The notes below the pieces were generated by a model that was given only the letters and a program-made list of their open reading frames with translations, had not been told where the DNA came from and searched no databases. A stretch of 64,000 nucleotides of DNA from positions 269,216,425-269,280,424 of the forward strand of contig NC_081415.1 of assembly GCF_030272615.1 (NCBI RefSeq). The letters run 5' to 3'. Positions 10,958 to 22,581 of the stretch are shown one piece after another. Position numbers and translations under genes: made by a program. Position 1 is the first letter of the stretch, and each line of letters starts with the position of its first letter. The stretch comes from Cryptomeria japonica (taxonomy: Eukaryota > Streptophyta > Pinopsida > Cupressales > Cupressaceae).

Positions 10958-13640
10958 TTATTGATTCTTGTCTGTGTTTTCTTCAGTCTGAGTTTGCATA
11001 CCTTCATTGAATTGTATCTCAATGCTACTAGTAGGTCTAGTACATGAGTCAATAGTCCAATTGGCACTTTGGTTTGAAGTGTTGCCCAAACCTCTTCTTT
11101 TACATTTGGACCTCCATATTTGCAGTGCCCTATCGTAAGTAAAAGTGTGGACATCATACCTAGATGTATAGAGCCTCAACCGATTTTCCAAATTTTTGTC
11201 TAGTTTGTTTCTTAGCTTTGATTTTAGGAACCCCAAAGTATTGAAAACTCTCTCATCTTCCACCGAACCCAATATCATGGTAAGACATAAATCAGCAAGC
11301 TTCAAATATTCTGGCATTGAATCACGCAACGCTTTGTTCTCAACTATATATTTCCAAATCCTTGTTACTGATCCCTCTTCTTGAGGGTTCTCCATTTTGC
11401 CATATTGTTCCCTCATAGTGTATGCAAAATCAGATGATTGCTCTCTAAGATGAGTTTCGTCTAATATTCCATTTATAGTTACTCCATTCAATTCTCTGGA
11501 TATGCAAAATTGTATTATCAAAGTCAGTAGCTTACTTCGAAAATCAGCTGCACTATTGAGGCTCCAATATTGAGTAAACACAATAGACATGGCTTCGAGT
11601 AGGTTGTCAGGAGGGAATATGCTTCTAATTTGTGAGGAAAGATCATAGGCAATTTTCTTCACAGAAGTAGTTACAGACTCAACAATCTTGTCGAAATCTT
11701 CCCTTGTAACTCTTGCTAGTTGCTTCCTGGGGTGCTTTCCTGGTTCCTCGGGGTTGACTATGACATAGAAGTGAATTGGTATCTCAACTCCGCATACATT
11801 GGCACATACCTCCCCATTTGCACCGATTTGTAAAAATTTATCAGGATGCTTCAAATCTATGAGTGTCTGCCACTTAAATTTTTTTTCATCAGATAGTGTT
11901 GGTTGATTTCGATAGAGATTGTTGAGGGTCATGCATGTCATCTTATGCAGCGTAGCATATTCTGCAATATACAAAGCTCTTTTTTGGGCATCCTTCATAA
12001 TATTCCTCATTTTCTCTGGCATGGGTAGAAGAGCTGCTAAAGTTAAGAGTGTCTCTAGATTACTTAACCTCTGAAGAAGGTCAGGAAATTTTGGTTACTC
12101 TGATTCGTCATGAGCTGTGTGAAATAGTCCAATCAAGGATGGATATTCTAAAAAAACTCTATGCACTGGACCATCCAAAGAGATCCATTTGATATCATTA
12201 TCCTTAAGAAGCTTGTTCCCATCAGTTATTCCATCAACAAAGTGTTGAAATTCCATAAATGGCTTGGGACTTTGACAAAAGTGTGAGTAGAGCTCTCTGA
12301 TTAAAATTTTAATTTTTTTACCGAAGCAAACTTTCTCACAATTCCAAAAGCTAGATTCATCCTGTGAGCCATGTAGTGAATTGCAGTAATGTACGGTGCA
12401 AATCAAGTTTCAATCTTTGTACAAAGACCATTCCTGTGACCTTCCATTACTAAAGCTCCATCTGCTCCAACACACACCAATTTTTTGGCAACCGTCATGT
12501 CACCCATACCTCCATATTCAATTAAACTTCTCTTGACTAGTTGAAATAAATTTTCCGCTGTCACACTCTCCTTCATTTTAGCAACATATAGTAGATGAGG
12601 TTGGTAGGCATGATTATGTACAATATAAAAATGCAAGCATACCCATTAAGTATTGTCTACTACCATAATTTTGTCTAAAGAAAATGCAATAAAGTTTGAC
12701 TCTCTTATTTTTTCCTTTACATCTTCTTTTTCAACCTCAGCAAGACAACTTGCCGATTCCCATCCATTGTTTACTGACCAATGACTATTAGGATAGTTAG
12801 GAACTTTCAAAAAGTGTAATAAACCACTAATTGATGGGAAACCTGTCATAGCATGCCCTCTGCTCAAAATATAAAAAACAACGCTTAACTAAACAACTTT
12901 TCCCAATTGTTCTATTTGCATTGCTTTTCCAAAACTAGATTCAATAGAACCTTTAACTTCAATAGGCTTCGTCTGTATTTTCTCATGAAAATAATACTCT
13001 TTGGCATTCCTCACATGCTTACATTCCTCCTTTGTTTTCCATCTTAACACTGATTTTTCAACTCTGTCTATCCTTTGCTTTTCATAAAATTTACCCATAT
13101 GCTTTTCTATGGTGTCAATTTTTAGCTGCAACCTAATTTCCTTGTTATGTTTCCAAGTACAAATCTTACACCTGCATTCTATTGGAGGCTCGCCTTCAAT
13201 TGGATTCTCCATTGGTTCAATGAATGGATACTTTGATGCCCAATTAATTTGAAAATTCCTCACTGACATATCCCACTCCCGATCCTTTTTTGATTGTGGT
13301 TGATCCTTTTTTTATCTGGCTTTTCTTTTCCCCTTTCATGCATTATCATTAATGGCATTATCACCCAAGTCGATTATATCATTCTGACTAACTTGGGAAT
13401 CTACCAAATAATCTTCTTCAAGATCATCCTGATTTGAGATATCAAGTTCGCCGCCGTCTTCAACATGCAGTGTAGGTTGTGAAATTTGTACTTGTACTTG
13501 TGATGATGTACCATCCTGATTTTCACCACAATCTTTTCCAAAGACAAAGTACGAAGACAACATTTTGCATTTTTTTGGCCTCTCATGACCTTCCCCACAT
13601 TCAAATTTCCTACCCTTCTTCTTGTTCTACATCTCCAATG
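10958..13640 (-). pseudogene. hAT-superfamily transposase relic (zinc-finger / DUF4371-like type)
   Basis: Minus-strand open stretches line up into one former transposase. In order: an acidic N-terminal part from about 13640 with MLSSYFVFGKDCGENQDG; a Cys/His segment at 13269-12889 (CRCKICTWKHNKE and a later H) that looks like a BED-type zinc finger; 12867-12646 with WSVNNGWESASCLAEVEKED; 12636-12403 with KKLVCVGADGALVMEGHRNG, where the Asp of GADGA sits in the RNase H-like core; 12406-12095; and a 354-codon stretch at 12022-10958. The last contains EYLKLADLCLTMILGSVEDE followed by RVFNTLGFLKSKLRNKL, the hAT dimerisation region. Stops at about 12888, 12645 and 12405 and frameshifts near 12100-12300 show it is dead. 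The C-terminal tail is Thr/Gln-rich. Terminal inverted repeats were not found. Confidence 0.8.
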
Positions 13641-14508
13641 AAATAAAGGTTGCCAAAAAAATATCAATTTGTTGAAGAAGAAATAATAGACTATAAAGTA
13701 TAATATATGTTTCATTGGCCCTACGACCTACAATCTAGATGTTTGAGGTCTCAATCTCCTGAATGACCACTTGGCACTAACGGGTCCCCACTGATTAAGA
13801 ATGAACTCAACAGTGCAAACAGATATAGATAAATTCAGAATAATATTATAACACTTCAAAAATATGATCGCTCACCTTTAGGTCACTAGCAGTCGCCAAT
13901 GCAGTCAACAACAATGATTTTCCTTGGTTTGAAACTTCGCTATTGATCTGAATTCAGAGCCTAGAGCCCACCAGATTGTGTAGAGATAGATTTGATCTTT
14001 GAATTTGTATTTATACCAATCCTTATATGGAGAATTTCGTGGGAATTTTATATGGTATACAAATATTTGGCAAATCTTGCGTAACTATAACACGACATGT
14101 AATTTTTGAGGCGATTATGGGTTGTCCAAATAATTGGCAAATACAATATAGTTGGTGAAAGTTGGGGTGAATGGAGACGCGTCGACAAAATGTAGGGCGA
14201 ATTGGATCCTCCTAGATAACAAATCTTCATATGCCTATAAACAAACTATGGTAATCTATTAAGGCAACCTTAGAGAGTGAAGGCAAAAAAATTAAATTTA
14301 CTGTGTGTCCACCGTATATTGTATTGGCAAAATCCTCGCATAGAAACATTTAATTACATAAAACATATGGCTATTCGACCGTGAATTTGACAGAAATTGA
14401 TAATGTTTTGGTGACATGGCCACCCCCAGTCGGTACAAAATATTTGCCATTTCCGGTCGCCGACGTGAAAAATTTGCCATTGGCTAATAGTCACCACTAG
14501 AGTAATCT
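13641..14508. other. Spacer with second GGCAAAT-type motif cluster
   Basis: No gene is seen. Words ggcaaat, ggcgatt, ggcgaat and ggcaaaa occur near 14070, 14110, 14132, 14191 and 14326. The reverse form tttgccat appears near 14442 and 14471. The block ends abruptly at the CT tract. It mirrors the cluster at 1616-1920. Confidence 0.35.
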
Positions 14509-15287
14509 CTATCTCCCTCCCTTTCTCTTTCTCTCTCAAATCTCTCTCTTTTCCTTTAACTCTCTTTTCCCCTCAAGTCTCCATCTCTTTCCCTCTAAAT
14601 ATTTTTACCTCTCTCCCTCCTAGCCCCCTTCTCCCTCTCACCCTCTATCTCTATCTCTCTCTCACTCCCCTCCCCTCTCTCTCTCTCACTCCCCTCCCCT
14701 CTCTCTCTCTCCCCCATTCTATCCATTCTATCCATTCTCTCCTTCCCCCTCCCTTTTTCTTTCTCTCTCAAGTCTCTATCTCTTTTCCTCTAAATCTTTT
14801 TACCTCTTTCCCTCCTAGCCCCCTTCTCCCTTTCACCCTCTATCTCTATCTCTCTCTCACTCCCCCCCCCCACTCTCTCTCTCTCTCTCCCATTCTATCC
14901 ATTCTCTCCTTCCCCCTCCCTTTCTCTTTCTATCTCAAGTCTCTCTCTCTCTCTATTCCATTCTTTGTATTCTCTCCTTCCCCCTCCCTTTCTCTTTCTC
15001 TCTCAAGTCTCTCTCTTTTCCTTGAACTCTCTTTTTCCCTAAAGTCTCTATCTCTTTCCCTCTAAATATTTTTACCTCTCTCCCTCCTAGCCCCCTTCTC
15101 CCTCTCACCCTCTATCTCTATCTCTCTCTCACTCCCCCCCCCTCTGTCTCTGTCTCTCTCCGTCTCTATCTGTCTCTGTCTCTGTCTCTCTCTATCTCTA
15201 TCTCTATCTCTATCTCTGTCTCTGTCTGTCTGTCTCTGTCTCTCTGTCTGTCTGTCTATCTGTCTGTTTGTCTCTCTCTCTCTCCCA
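14509..15287. repeat. Polypyrimidine (CT-rich) tract 2
   Basis: CT-rich repeats including several copies of tttttacctctctccctcct and a tctgtctgtctctgtctc stretch near 15150-15270. This is the left part of duplicated unit A; it corresponds to the tract at 32278-32668 before unit B. Confidence 0.85.
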
Positions 15288-16636
15288 TTCTCTTCTATTG
15301 TTCATTTATCATCGATCGTGTACACCCTAATTAGTTCTTCACCTATACCATTTAGATTTATACTTCCCCATGTGGTATATTTAGTCTATATTGTTACTAA
15401 CCAATAAAAATAATGATAGGTAAGATATAGGAAATTTTTCTAAAAATTAAATCAATAAGATTAACAAGAAGTATGGTATAAAAACATGTCTCTCAAAATT
15501 AATATTGGATATTAATTTCTTAGGTGAGGTATTAGGCATATCTTAAAAGGATAATAAAAGGTTTTTATGCGAGGAGGTGGTGAAATTTAAATGAATATTG
15601 GAGTTGAAAATTTTATAGAGGTGATTTTTAAAAAATATAGTAATATAACATATTTAAGGTATTTTAAAAAACTTGATATATAATTTCTAGTGTTGTGATT
15701 ATCTTTAATGTAATTATATATTACTATTTATTTTATTAATATCTTTTCAAGATATTTAGTTTTGGGAGAGTATCTAAATTTACATTATAAAATGTGCAAT
15801 GTCAAAAATAAAAAATATTCTATTTGTGCTTTCTTTTATAAAAAAACAATTAAAAATTAATAATTTTTAGTTTTTAGATTGTTTGATAATTTTTGTTATG
15901 AATAAAATGGATTAAAAAAAAAATTAACAAAAAAAGGTTCTCTTTAAAGAAAAGAAACAACCATATCTCCACAATTATCTCACATTTGTCCAAAAGAAAA
16001 AAGAAAAAAAAGTAAAAATGTTAGGTGTATACATTCCATGTGGATTCTTTACTATACTTCATCTTTATAGTGATTGAGGATCTATTCAATCTAGGACAGA
16101 AAGATTTATTATAATCACTAAATGTATTCATTTATTTGATTTATAATAGTTGTGTAAGAATTTGAAATAGAATGTATGAGAAAATGGTAGTGTTCTACAA
16201 TAGATTGTTGAGAGGATGTCTAGAAATTATTTCATCTTTTTCATCATTTTTATTTATTTTTAATTCATTTTTAGTAGTTTATTTCAAAATAATTAGATAT
16301 TACGAGTACAACTATTAAAATTGAACATTCAAATTCTTTGTACAATTAAAATAATTTAGCACATTCATTCATAGTAGTTTATCTCAAAATAACTGGATAT
16401 TACAAGTACAACTATTCAGATTGAACATTCTAATTCTTTGTAGAATTGAAATAATTTAACATAACACCTTACAAAATCGAGTCACAATGTTAAATTTATA
16501 AGGTGATACAATTCAATTTTTTTTTGGATGATTTGGAATCATGTTTCTATTCTAGGTTGTCCATTTGAATTTAAAAGGATATTATACTAGAATAAGTAAA
16601 ATTTATTTGTATTGTAATAAGAGAAAGAACACTTAT
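15288..16636. repeat. Duplicated AT-rich unit, copy A, left part
   Basis: From cattctcttctattgttcat onward this block matches 32670-34323 almost base for base with small differences. Copy B also has a 296-bp insertion with its duplicated target. No gene is visible in either copy. Copy A is interrupted at 16636 by the gypsy element and resumes at 30241. Confidence 0.85.
16632..16636. repeat. Target-site duplication, left (cttat)
   Basis: The five bases cttat precede the 5' LTR. After the 3' LTR the sequence is tttat (30241-30245), one mismatch. The empty paralogous site at 34319-34323 reads cttat once, which confirms the original target. Confidence 0.9.
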
Positions 16637-17068
16637 TGTAGACGTATAAAAATGACCATATTCCTAAATGAATATTTTATGTTCATTTCTCTATTTAATT
16701 AAATCCAATTTAATTAAATTACCCGCATTCCTCTATTTTATTAAGTAAATTACTCAATTTATTTAAATAAAATTCACTATACCATTTAATGAATAAATCA
16801 TTTTTATTCAATTAAATCCTCCCCTAGCCACTTTTAATTAAATAGTTATCCTAAATTGAATAAATCTAATTTATTTAATTTCCCCAAATTGCAACCAAAT
16901 TGAATTAAATTACTTTATTTCAATTAAATCCTATTATCCCTCTATCCACTTGCAAAATCCCAAACCCCTTTCTAATCCCTTCTAGAATCTTCTAATCGCT
17001 TCTAATTAACCTAACCCCTCCTCTAAACTTTGTCACATCCCTAAGCAAAGGGAAGTCACTTCTCAAAA

Positions 17069-17205
17069 CCTCAAAGTCTTTGATAACCATTAAAGACTTT
17101 CAACCTTCAACCACTTAATTCCTCAAAGTCTTTGATAACCATTAAAGGCTTCCAACCTTCAACCACTTAATCCCCCAAAGTCTTCAATAACCATTAATGG
17201 TTAAC
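17069..17205 (+). repeat. 52-bp tandem repeat inside LTR U3
   Basis: Units begin at 17069, 17121 and 17173 with c(c)tcaaagtctttgataacc. The third is partial. The same array is in the 3' LTR. Its position upstream of the TATA box makes it a candidate enhancer repeat. Confidence 0.85.
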
Positions 17206-17563
17206 TCAAACCCTCTTACATGGTTAATGAATTTGTTTTAACTCAACCTTCACCCAACCCAAGGGTCTCATCAGGCCTTTAATGCTTTGACCATGATTAT
17301 CTCTTAATCATTTGCACAAAGGTTTATCCTTGGATTAACTCTTAATCCATTGGGTAAACCTAACTTAAGCTTAACCCTTATCTCTTACATAACCTTAAGG
17401 TCTTCTCAAGTATTTAATGCCTCCAACCCCTTCTCTCAACCCAACCCTATGTTGACAATTGTCACCATTTCATTGGTGCCAATTACAAACATGGATCCCC
17501 AACTTTCAAACTCAACCCTTGATTGAATCTTTCAATCCTGACCATCCATTGCCCTATTTTTGC

Positions 17564-17570
17564 TATAAAT
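17564..17570 (+). promoter_or_regulatory. LTR TATA box
   Basis: tataaat within ttgctataaatagagctctc, with C/T-rich sequence about 30 bp downstream where transcription would start. The same box lies at 29728-29734 in the 3' LTR. The AATAAA at 17690-17695 would fall in R. Confidence 0.7.
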
Positions 17571-18079
17571 AGAGCTCTCATTCCTCCATTTTCAACAATC
17601 ATCCTCCAAGTTTGTAGTATCACACTTATGCTCAAATACATTTAAGCTTTCATATATCATTTTATGCTCATCATCTAGCCTCTCTTTAGAATAAAAATTA
17701 GTCTAAATATGCATGTTTAGAATACTTTCTTTATCATGTTAGGATAGTACTCATACTAATCTCGTCATCTTATCATCTAGTTTATTGCATTTCTATAATC
17801 ATACATAGCCTAACATACCTTTCATTATAAAATCTATCAAATCATCCCTCGTTCTTGCATTTGCCATCCCTAAACCATTTTGTTCAGTGATTTGAGAGCA
17901 AAAACATTGGTTTGAGGGACATTGTGAGATAGAGAACCATGGGACCCACCTTGGGAAGCTGAGTAATACTCCGTTACTCCATAGCTTGCACCAAGAAGTC
18001 CTTTGTGTGTGTGTGGACTAGTATTTAGCAATTATTTTCACATATTAAGCTTTATTAGCCCACTTTTCCCGCATACATT

Positions 18080-18100
18080 TTCGGTGCCCACCGTGGGGCT
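18080..18100 (+). other. Primer-binding-site-like sequence
   Basis: Directly after the LTR comes ttttcggtgcccaccgtggg. The block ggtgcccaccgtgggg is typical of the region after gypsy LTRs, but the usual leading TGG is not intact, so I cannot name the tRNA. Confidence 0.5.
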
Positions 18101-18264
18101 CAAACCCATGACCACACGGAGCCTTCAAAAATCCTCTTCCAAATTACAACAAAGATGGAGCATCAACTTCGGATGATACATGCGGAGCTCGTATCAATCA
18201 CATCTACAACAACACCATCAACCACATATTAGCTGAAGATCATCAAGTAAATGTCATCACCATT

Positions 18265-19110
18265 TGAGATCGGCATGATCATGAATCTGTCAATGTAACA
18301 ACTCGAACTCAGAAATATGTCTTGAAAGGACATACTGCACCTACAATTGCCACACCAAAAATCCATTATGACTTGGTTAGCCAACTACACAAGACTCCAG
18401 CTCAGATATCCATACTAGAATTGTTGAAACTATCGCCAAAGCACAAAGACATATTGGAACAAGCCCTATTGGAAACAAATGTCCCTCAAAATCTGGATAC
18501 AGACAGATTTCAAGCCATGGTCGCCCATATGACAGGACCTCATAACCTCACCTTCTCAGAGCATGACAATACTTCCTTGAGTCATCCGCATAATACTCCT
18601 CTCCATATTGAAGTCATTGTTTGCAAACACCGAGTGAAAAGAGTCTTAATAGATGGAGGAGCCGGACTTAATATATGTACTTTAAAGCTTATTCATGCAT
18701 TAGGCTTCTCAGAAGAGTCTATTGATCCTTGCAAGAAGATTACCATAAAAGCATATGATGATGAGGAACGGTCTTCTAAAGGAACAGTGATATTACCTAT
18801 TCAAGTGGGACCAGTGCAAAAGGATACTGTATGCCAAGTCTTAGACATAGATCTAACCTACAATATTTTGTTAGGACGACCCTAGATACATGAAATGCAA
18901 GTAGTACCTTCTACGTATCACCAATGTGTCAAATTTCCTTATGATGGACAAGAAATCTCCATATCAGCTGATCATAACCCATTTCAACATTCCAACGCAA
19001 TGGGGGCAGCCCAAGACAGTTTGGTTCCTCGTAATAGAGAAAAGCAACGACCCTTAACATTAGATCTACAAACAACAAAGCCCAACTCCTTGTTTGAAGA
19101 CTTCAAGTAG
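18265..19110 (+). pseudogene. pol: Gypsy protease region, interrupted by stops
   Basis: One frame runs through 18322-18885 and on to 19110, broken by TGA at 18265, TAG at 18883 and TAG at 19108. It starts with the conserved pre-protease segment HYDLVSQLHKTPAQISILEL, then the aspartic protease with VLIDGGAGLNICT (catalytic D, with GG in place of TG/SG) and NILLGRP. The stop at 18883 falls where the conserved Trp of GRPW is expected, so TGG to TAG is likely. Gag should lie upstream, but only about 240 bp separate the PBS from this frame, so gag is missing. Confidence 0.9.
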
Positions 19111-19113
19111 AAG

Positions 19114-20796
19114 ATGCAAATCAAAGACCAAGGCATGGGAGAATATTCTTTGGAGCCTTTATGTTTGGCCAAATTGCCAACAACACCTAGATCGCATGGT
19201 TTGCCTACTACATCAACACATCTGGCCACTCAGCCTATCACTAAATTTAATGGTACCTTCATCCAATTGGGTACTCTAGCACATGAATCAGAAGACAAAG
19301 ACATTCTTAGCTGGTTATACAAAGATGAGGAAGAAGATAATAGAGTAGCTGCTCTGGACATTGTTCTACCGACACACCTGTATGGAAAAGGATACTTAAT
19401 CATGAAACAAATGGGATATGGCGGAAAAGGACCTATTAGGAAACGCAAAGAAGGAGTCACTGAACCCATCGATCTTCCTTCACAACCTAGTAGAAACAAA
19501 GCAGGATTGGGTTCTAAACTCACGTTCTTATTGAAACGGCTGCCACACGCAACTACAAAACCTCAATGGAAGGTAAAGAAGAAGTATAAAGAAGAATCCT
19601 GGCAGGAAGCACTCTTTGAAACAGCAGAAACAATCCACAAAGCACGGGAACGTCAAGATCAGAAGTTGCATCAGGGAAAGCTTCTAAATCATAAGAAGGC
19701 CATATCCGCAGCAGTAGCTCATATTCAAACACCAATGTCTCAAGAACAAATCATGTCGTCTCCAGATAATGTTATTCCTCCCCAAGGAAGCACGGTCTAT
19801 GAACAAATCCAGAAAATAGAAGACGGATCTGACACAGAATCAACAAAAACCATCAAAATGGTATCCATCATCAGAGATTTGTTTTCACCATACAACATAC
19901 CTGTTTGCAGCACCGATAGAATCTGGGATGATGCCTATGAGACAGATTCCAATGAATATGAATGGGGTACCTGCTCCAATACTGCTACAAATATCCCAGA
20001 TGATATTGATTCCATATCCCTTTCTCAAGAAGAACATAATGTAGAAGATAGACCTCTTGAATTTGGACCACAAAATATCTATGACGCCAAGGAAAGCGAA
20101 CAGAAACATTACGAACAAGTCTATGTGGAAGATGATACCATCGAAGACCTCAATGAAACCCTGGGCTACTTTAAAACCAAGAACCATCACAATGAAAACT
20201 CTATCCTCACACTTATAGTCGCCGAACTTGATCTGCCCAACGATTCCCTACCGCTTGTCTTTCCTGACCTCATCGACTGGGATGAACCTGAAACCCATGA
20301 TATACCCATTTTCCCAGATGATGAATCTATTATCCATTACCTATGTACCATAAATCCAGAAACAGGATCTACCAGTGAACAAAATAACGATGTCTATCAA
20401 TCAGGGAGTGCCAAGTCTCTCAGTCGCAAAAATGAACCAAATAAAGGATCTGATGCTGAAAACCAGTCAATGGTAGCTCTAGATCACAAAAAAGTAAAAA
20501 TAAAGGATGCATCTGAGGGTGAAAACCTTTTTAAGGCACCTGATGATGGGAGACTTGACACTCTTCCTGAACATTTTCATGAGCGATCACCCATATTGAT
20601 TGAGCCTACTCAATCAATCAACATTGGTACCACAGAAGCAGCCAGAAACATACACCTTGCAGAATCTCTGACAGAGGAAGAAAGATCGGCATTCATCATC
20701 TTCTTTAAAGGACAGCAAATTAACTTTGCTTGGTCATATGTTGATATGCTCGGATTCGATCCACACTTAATCATGCATCGACAGGAGTTAAGCTAG
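19114..20796 (+). pseudogene. pol: Pol linker with G-patch domain
   Basis: A 560-codon open stretch in the same frame as the protease. Near residues 90-130 it carries a G-patch: GKGYLIMKQMGYGGKG, then EGVTEPIDLP and later GLG, the glycine pattern of this RNA-binding module. A G-patch next to protease is known from betaretroviruses and some plant gypsy elements. The rest is an acidic, low-complexity linker. Its end, FAWSYVDMLGFDPHLIMHR, is the conserved segment before RT. A 1-nt loss near 20780 and a 2-nt loss near 20830 throw the frame out for about 50 nt and then restore it. Confidence 0.85.
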
Positions 20797-20799
20797 TCA

Positions 20800-22005
20800 A
20801 GCAAAAGCTACGAAAGATGAATCCACAGGTGGCACTTGGTCAAAACTGAACTGAAGAAACTATTAGATGTCGGATTCATCCAACCCATTGACTATGCAGA
20901 ATGGATTTCCAACATCGTTCCAGTATCAAAACCAGATGGTAGTATTAGAATATGCACTGACTTCAAGGACGTCAACAAAGCTTGTCCAAAAGATGACTTT
21001 CCTCTACCCAGTATCGACATAATTGTAGATCTCACAGCAGACCACACAATTCTCTCACTAATAGACGGTTTCTCAGGCTATAATCAAATCAAAATAGCTC
21101 CTGAAGATCAAGATAAAACAACATTCACTTGTCCTTGGGGAACATACTGTTGGAATGTTATGCCTTTTGGCTTAAAGAATGCAGGGGCCACTTATCAAAG
21201 AGAAATGGCAATGATCTTCCATGACATGATGCACACATTTATGGAAGACTATGTGGATGATTTACTAGCTAAATCCTTCACCAGAGCTGAACATCTCGGC
21301 ATCCTAACAAAGATCTTTGATCGATTGGAGAAATTCCAAGTTAGGCTCAACCCTAAGAAGTGTGTCTTCGGGGTTACATCAGGCAAGTTACTAGGCTACA
21401 TAGTCTCAGCTAAGGGTATTGAAGTTGATCCAGCAAAGGTACAAGCTATTATGGACATGCCACCACCAAAGAATATTAGTCAACTCAGATCTCTATAGGG
21501 ACAACTTCAATCAATCAGGCGATTCATCGCTCAGCTAGTAGATAAAAGTTTACCATTTAACCATTTGCTACACAAAAATGTACCATTTAGATGGGAGACT
21601 AAGTGTGTGAAATCTTTTTACTAAATCAAACAGTACCTAATGAATCCACCAGTTCTAGTATCACCAGTCGCAGGAAAGCCTCTTATACTATATATCTCCA
21701 CAACAGATATATCATTGGGGGCACTATTGGCACAAGAAGATCAACAAGGAAAGGAACGAGCTATATATTACATCAGTCAGACATTGAATGGCTATGAACT
21801 CAACTATACATTCATTGAAAAAGCTTGCTTAATAGTGGTCTTTGCATCCCAAAAGTTCCGACATTATATGCTCGCACACACTATTAAGCTAGTAGCAAAA
21901 ATTGATCCTCTCAAATATCTACTCAGCAAGGCAGCTCTTACAGGACGATTGGCTAAATGGGTCATGATTCTCAGTGAATTCGACATCCAGTACATAGAAA
22001 GATGA
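20800..22005 (+). pseudogene. pol: Reverse transcriptase and RNase H
   Basis: RT fills 20836-21498: SKPDGSIRICTDFKDVNKAC, WNVMPFGLKNAGATYQR, and the catalytic FMEDYVDDLLAKS with YVDD at about 21250-21261. TAG at 21496 sits where LQGQL is expected (CAG to TAG). TAA at 21631 follows, then the first RNase H region with DISLGALLAQEDQQGKERAI and TFIEKACLIVVFA up to TGA at 22003. All these stretches share one frame, so the damage is by point stops rather than by indels. It would be nonfunctional as read. Confidence 0.92.
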
Positions 22006-22581
22006 GTCATCAAAGGACAAGCAATCGCAGATCAACTGGCTGAAGCACCACTACCAGGAAAACAAACCATGGAGATTGAATTTCCAGACAGGGACGTTCT
22101 TGCTCTTTCTCCTAAACAATGGACCCTATATTTTGACGGATCCTATACACAACATGGTTTAGGGGCCGGCATTCTATTCATCACTCCTGAAGGACACACT
22201 ATGCCAAGATCATATAGGCTTATGTTTCCCTGCACAAATAATGTGGCTGAAAATGAGGCATTGGTTATAGGCATCAAAATGGCCGTCGAATGGAAAATCA
22301 CAGAGTTAAAAGTCTATGGAGATTCACAACTAGTTGTCAATCAAATCAACAACAACTATCAGACAAAGGATGACAAGCTACTACCCTACAAACGAATGGT
22401 GGATGAATTCAAACAGTATTTTGTGCACATCACCTTCGAACAAATACCAAGGTTGAACAACAAAGTAGCCGATGCAATGGCTACTATCGCTTCACTACTA
22501 CAAATTCCAGAGCAACAGAGTCGTTACGAGTTCCTGGTAGAGCAACTATTCTCTCCTACCTATGACCACTCTGAATCCTAG
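22006..22581 (+). pseudogene. pol: Second, archaeal-type RNase H
   Basis: Between RT-RNase H and integrase lies a second RNase H: WTLYFDGSYTQHGLGAG, NNVAENEALVIGIKMA, KVYGDSQLVVNQIN and NNKVADAMA. These supply the four expected acidic residues D, E, D and D. An extra archaeal-like RNase H at this place is characteristic of Tat elements. The domain itself is open from 22069 to the TAG at 22579. Only the flanks are broken, so the domain sequence looks intact. Confidence 0.88.

Larger units (their letters stand above)
16637..18079 (+). repeat. 5' LTR
   Basis: Starts tgtagacgtataaaaatgac and ends ccgcataca (TG...CA). Length 1443. Compared with the 3' LTR it lacks one 16-bp tandem copy (tcaaatttaattaaat) and differs at about ten single bases. 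It contains a 52-bp tandem repeat at 17069-17205, a TATA box at 17564-17570 and a possible AATAAA at 17690-17695. Confidence 0.97.

Noticed and set aside
14497-14508. Terminal sequence CACCACTA as a hAT right end
   Set aside because: No matching TAGTGGTG start with a shared 8-bp target duplication was found on the left.
19885-20190. Minus-strand 101-codon frame inside pol
   Set aside because: Shadow of the pol linker on the plus strand.
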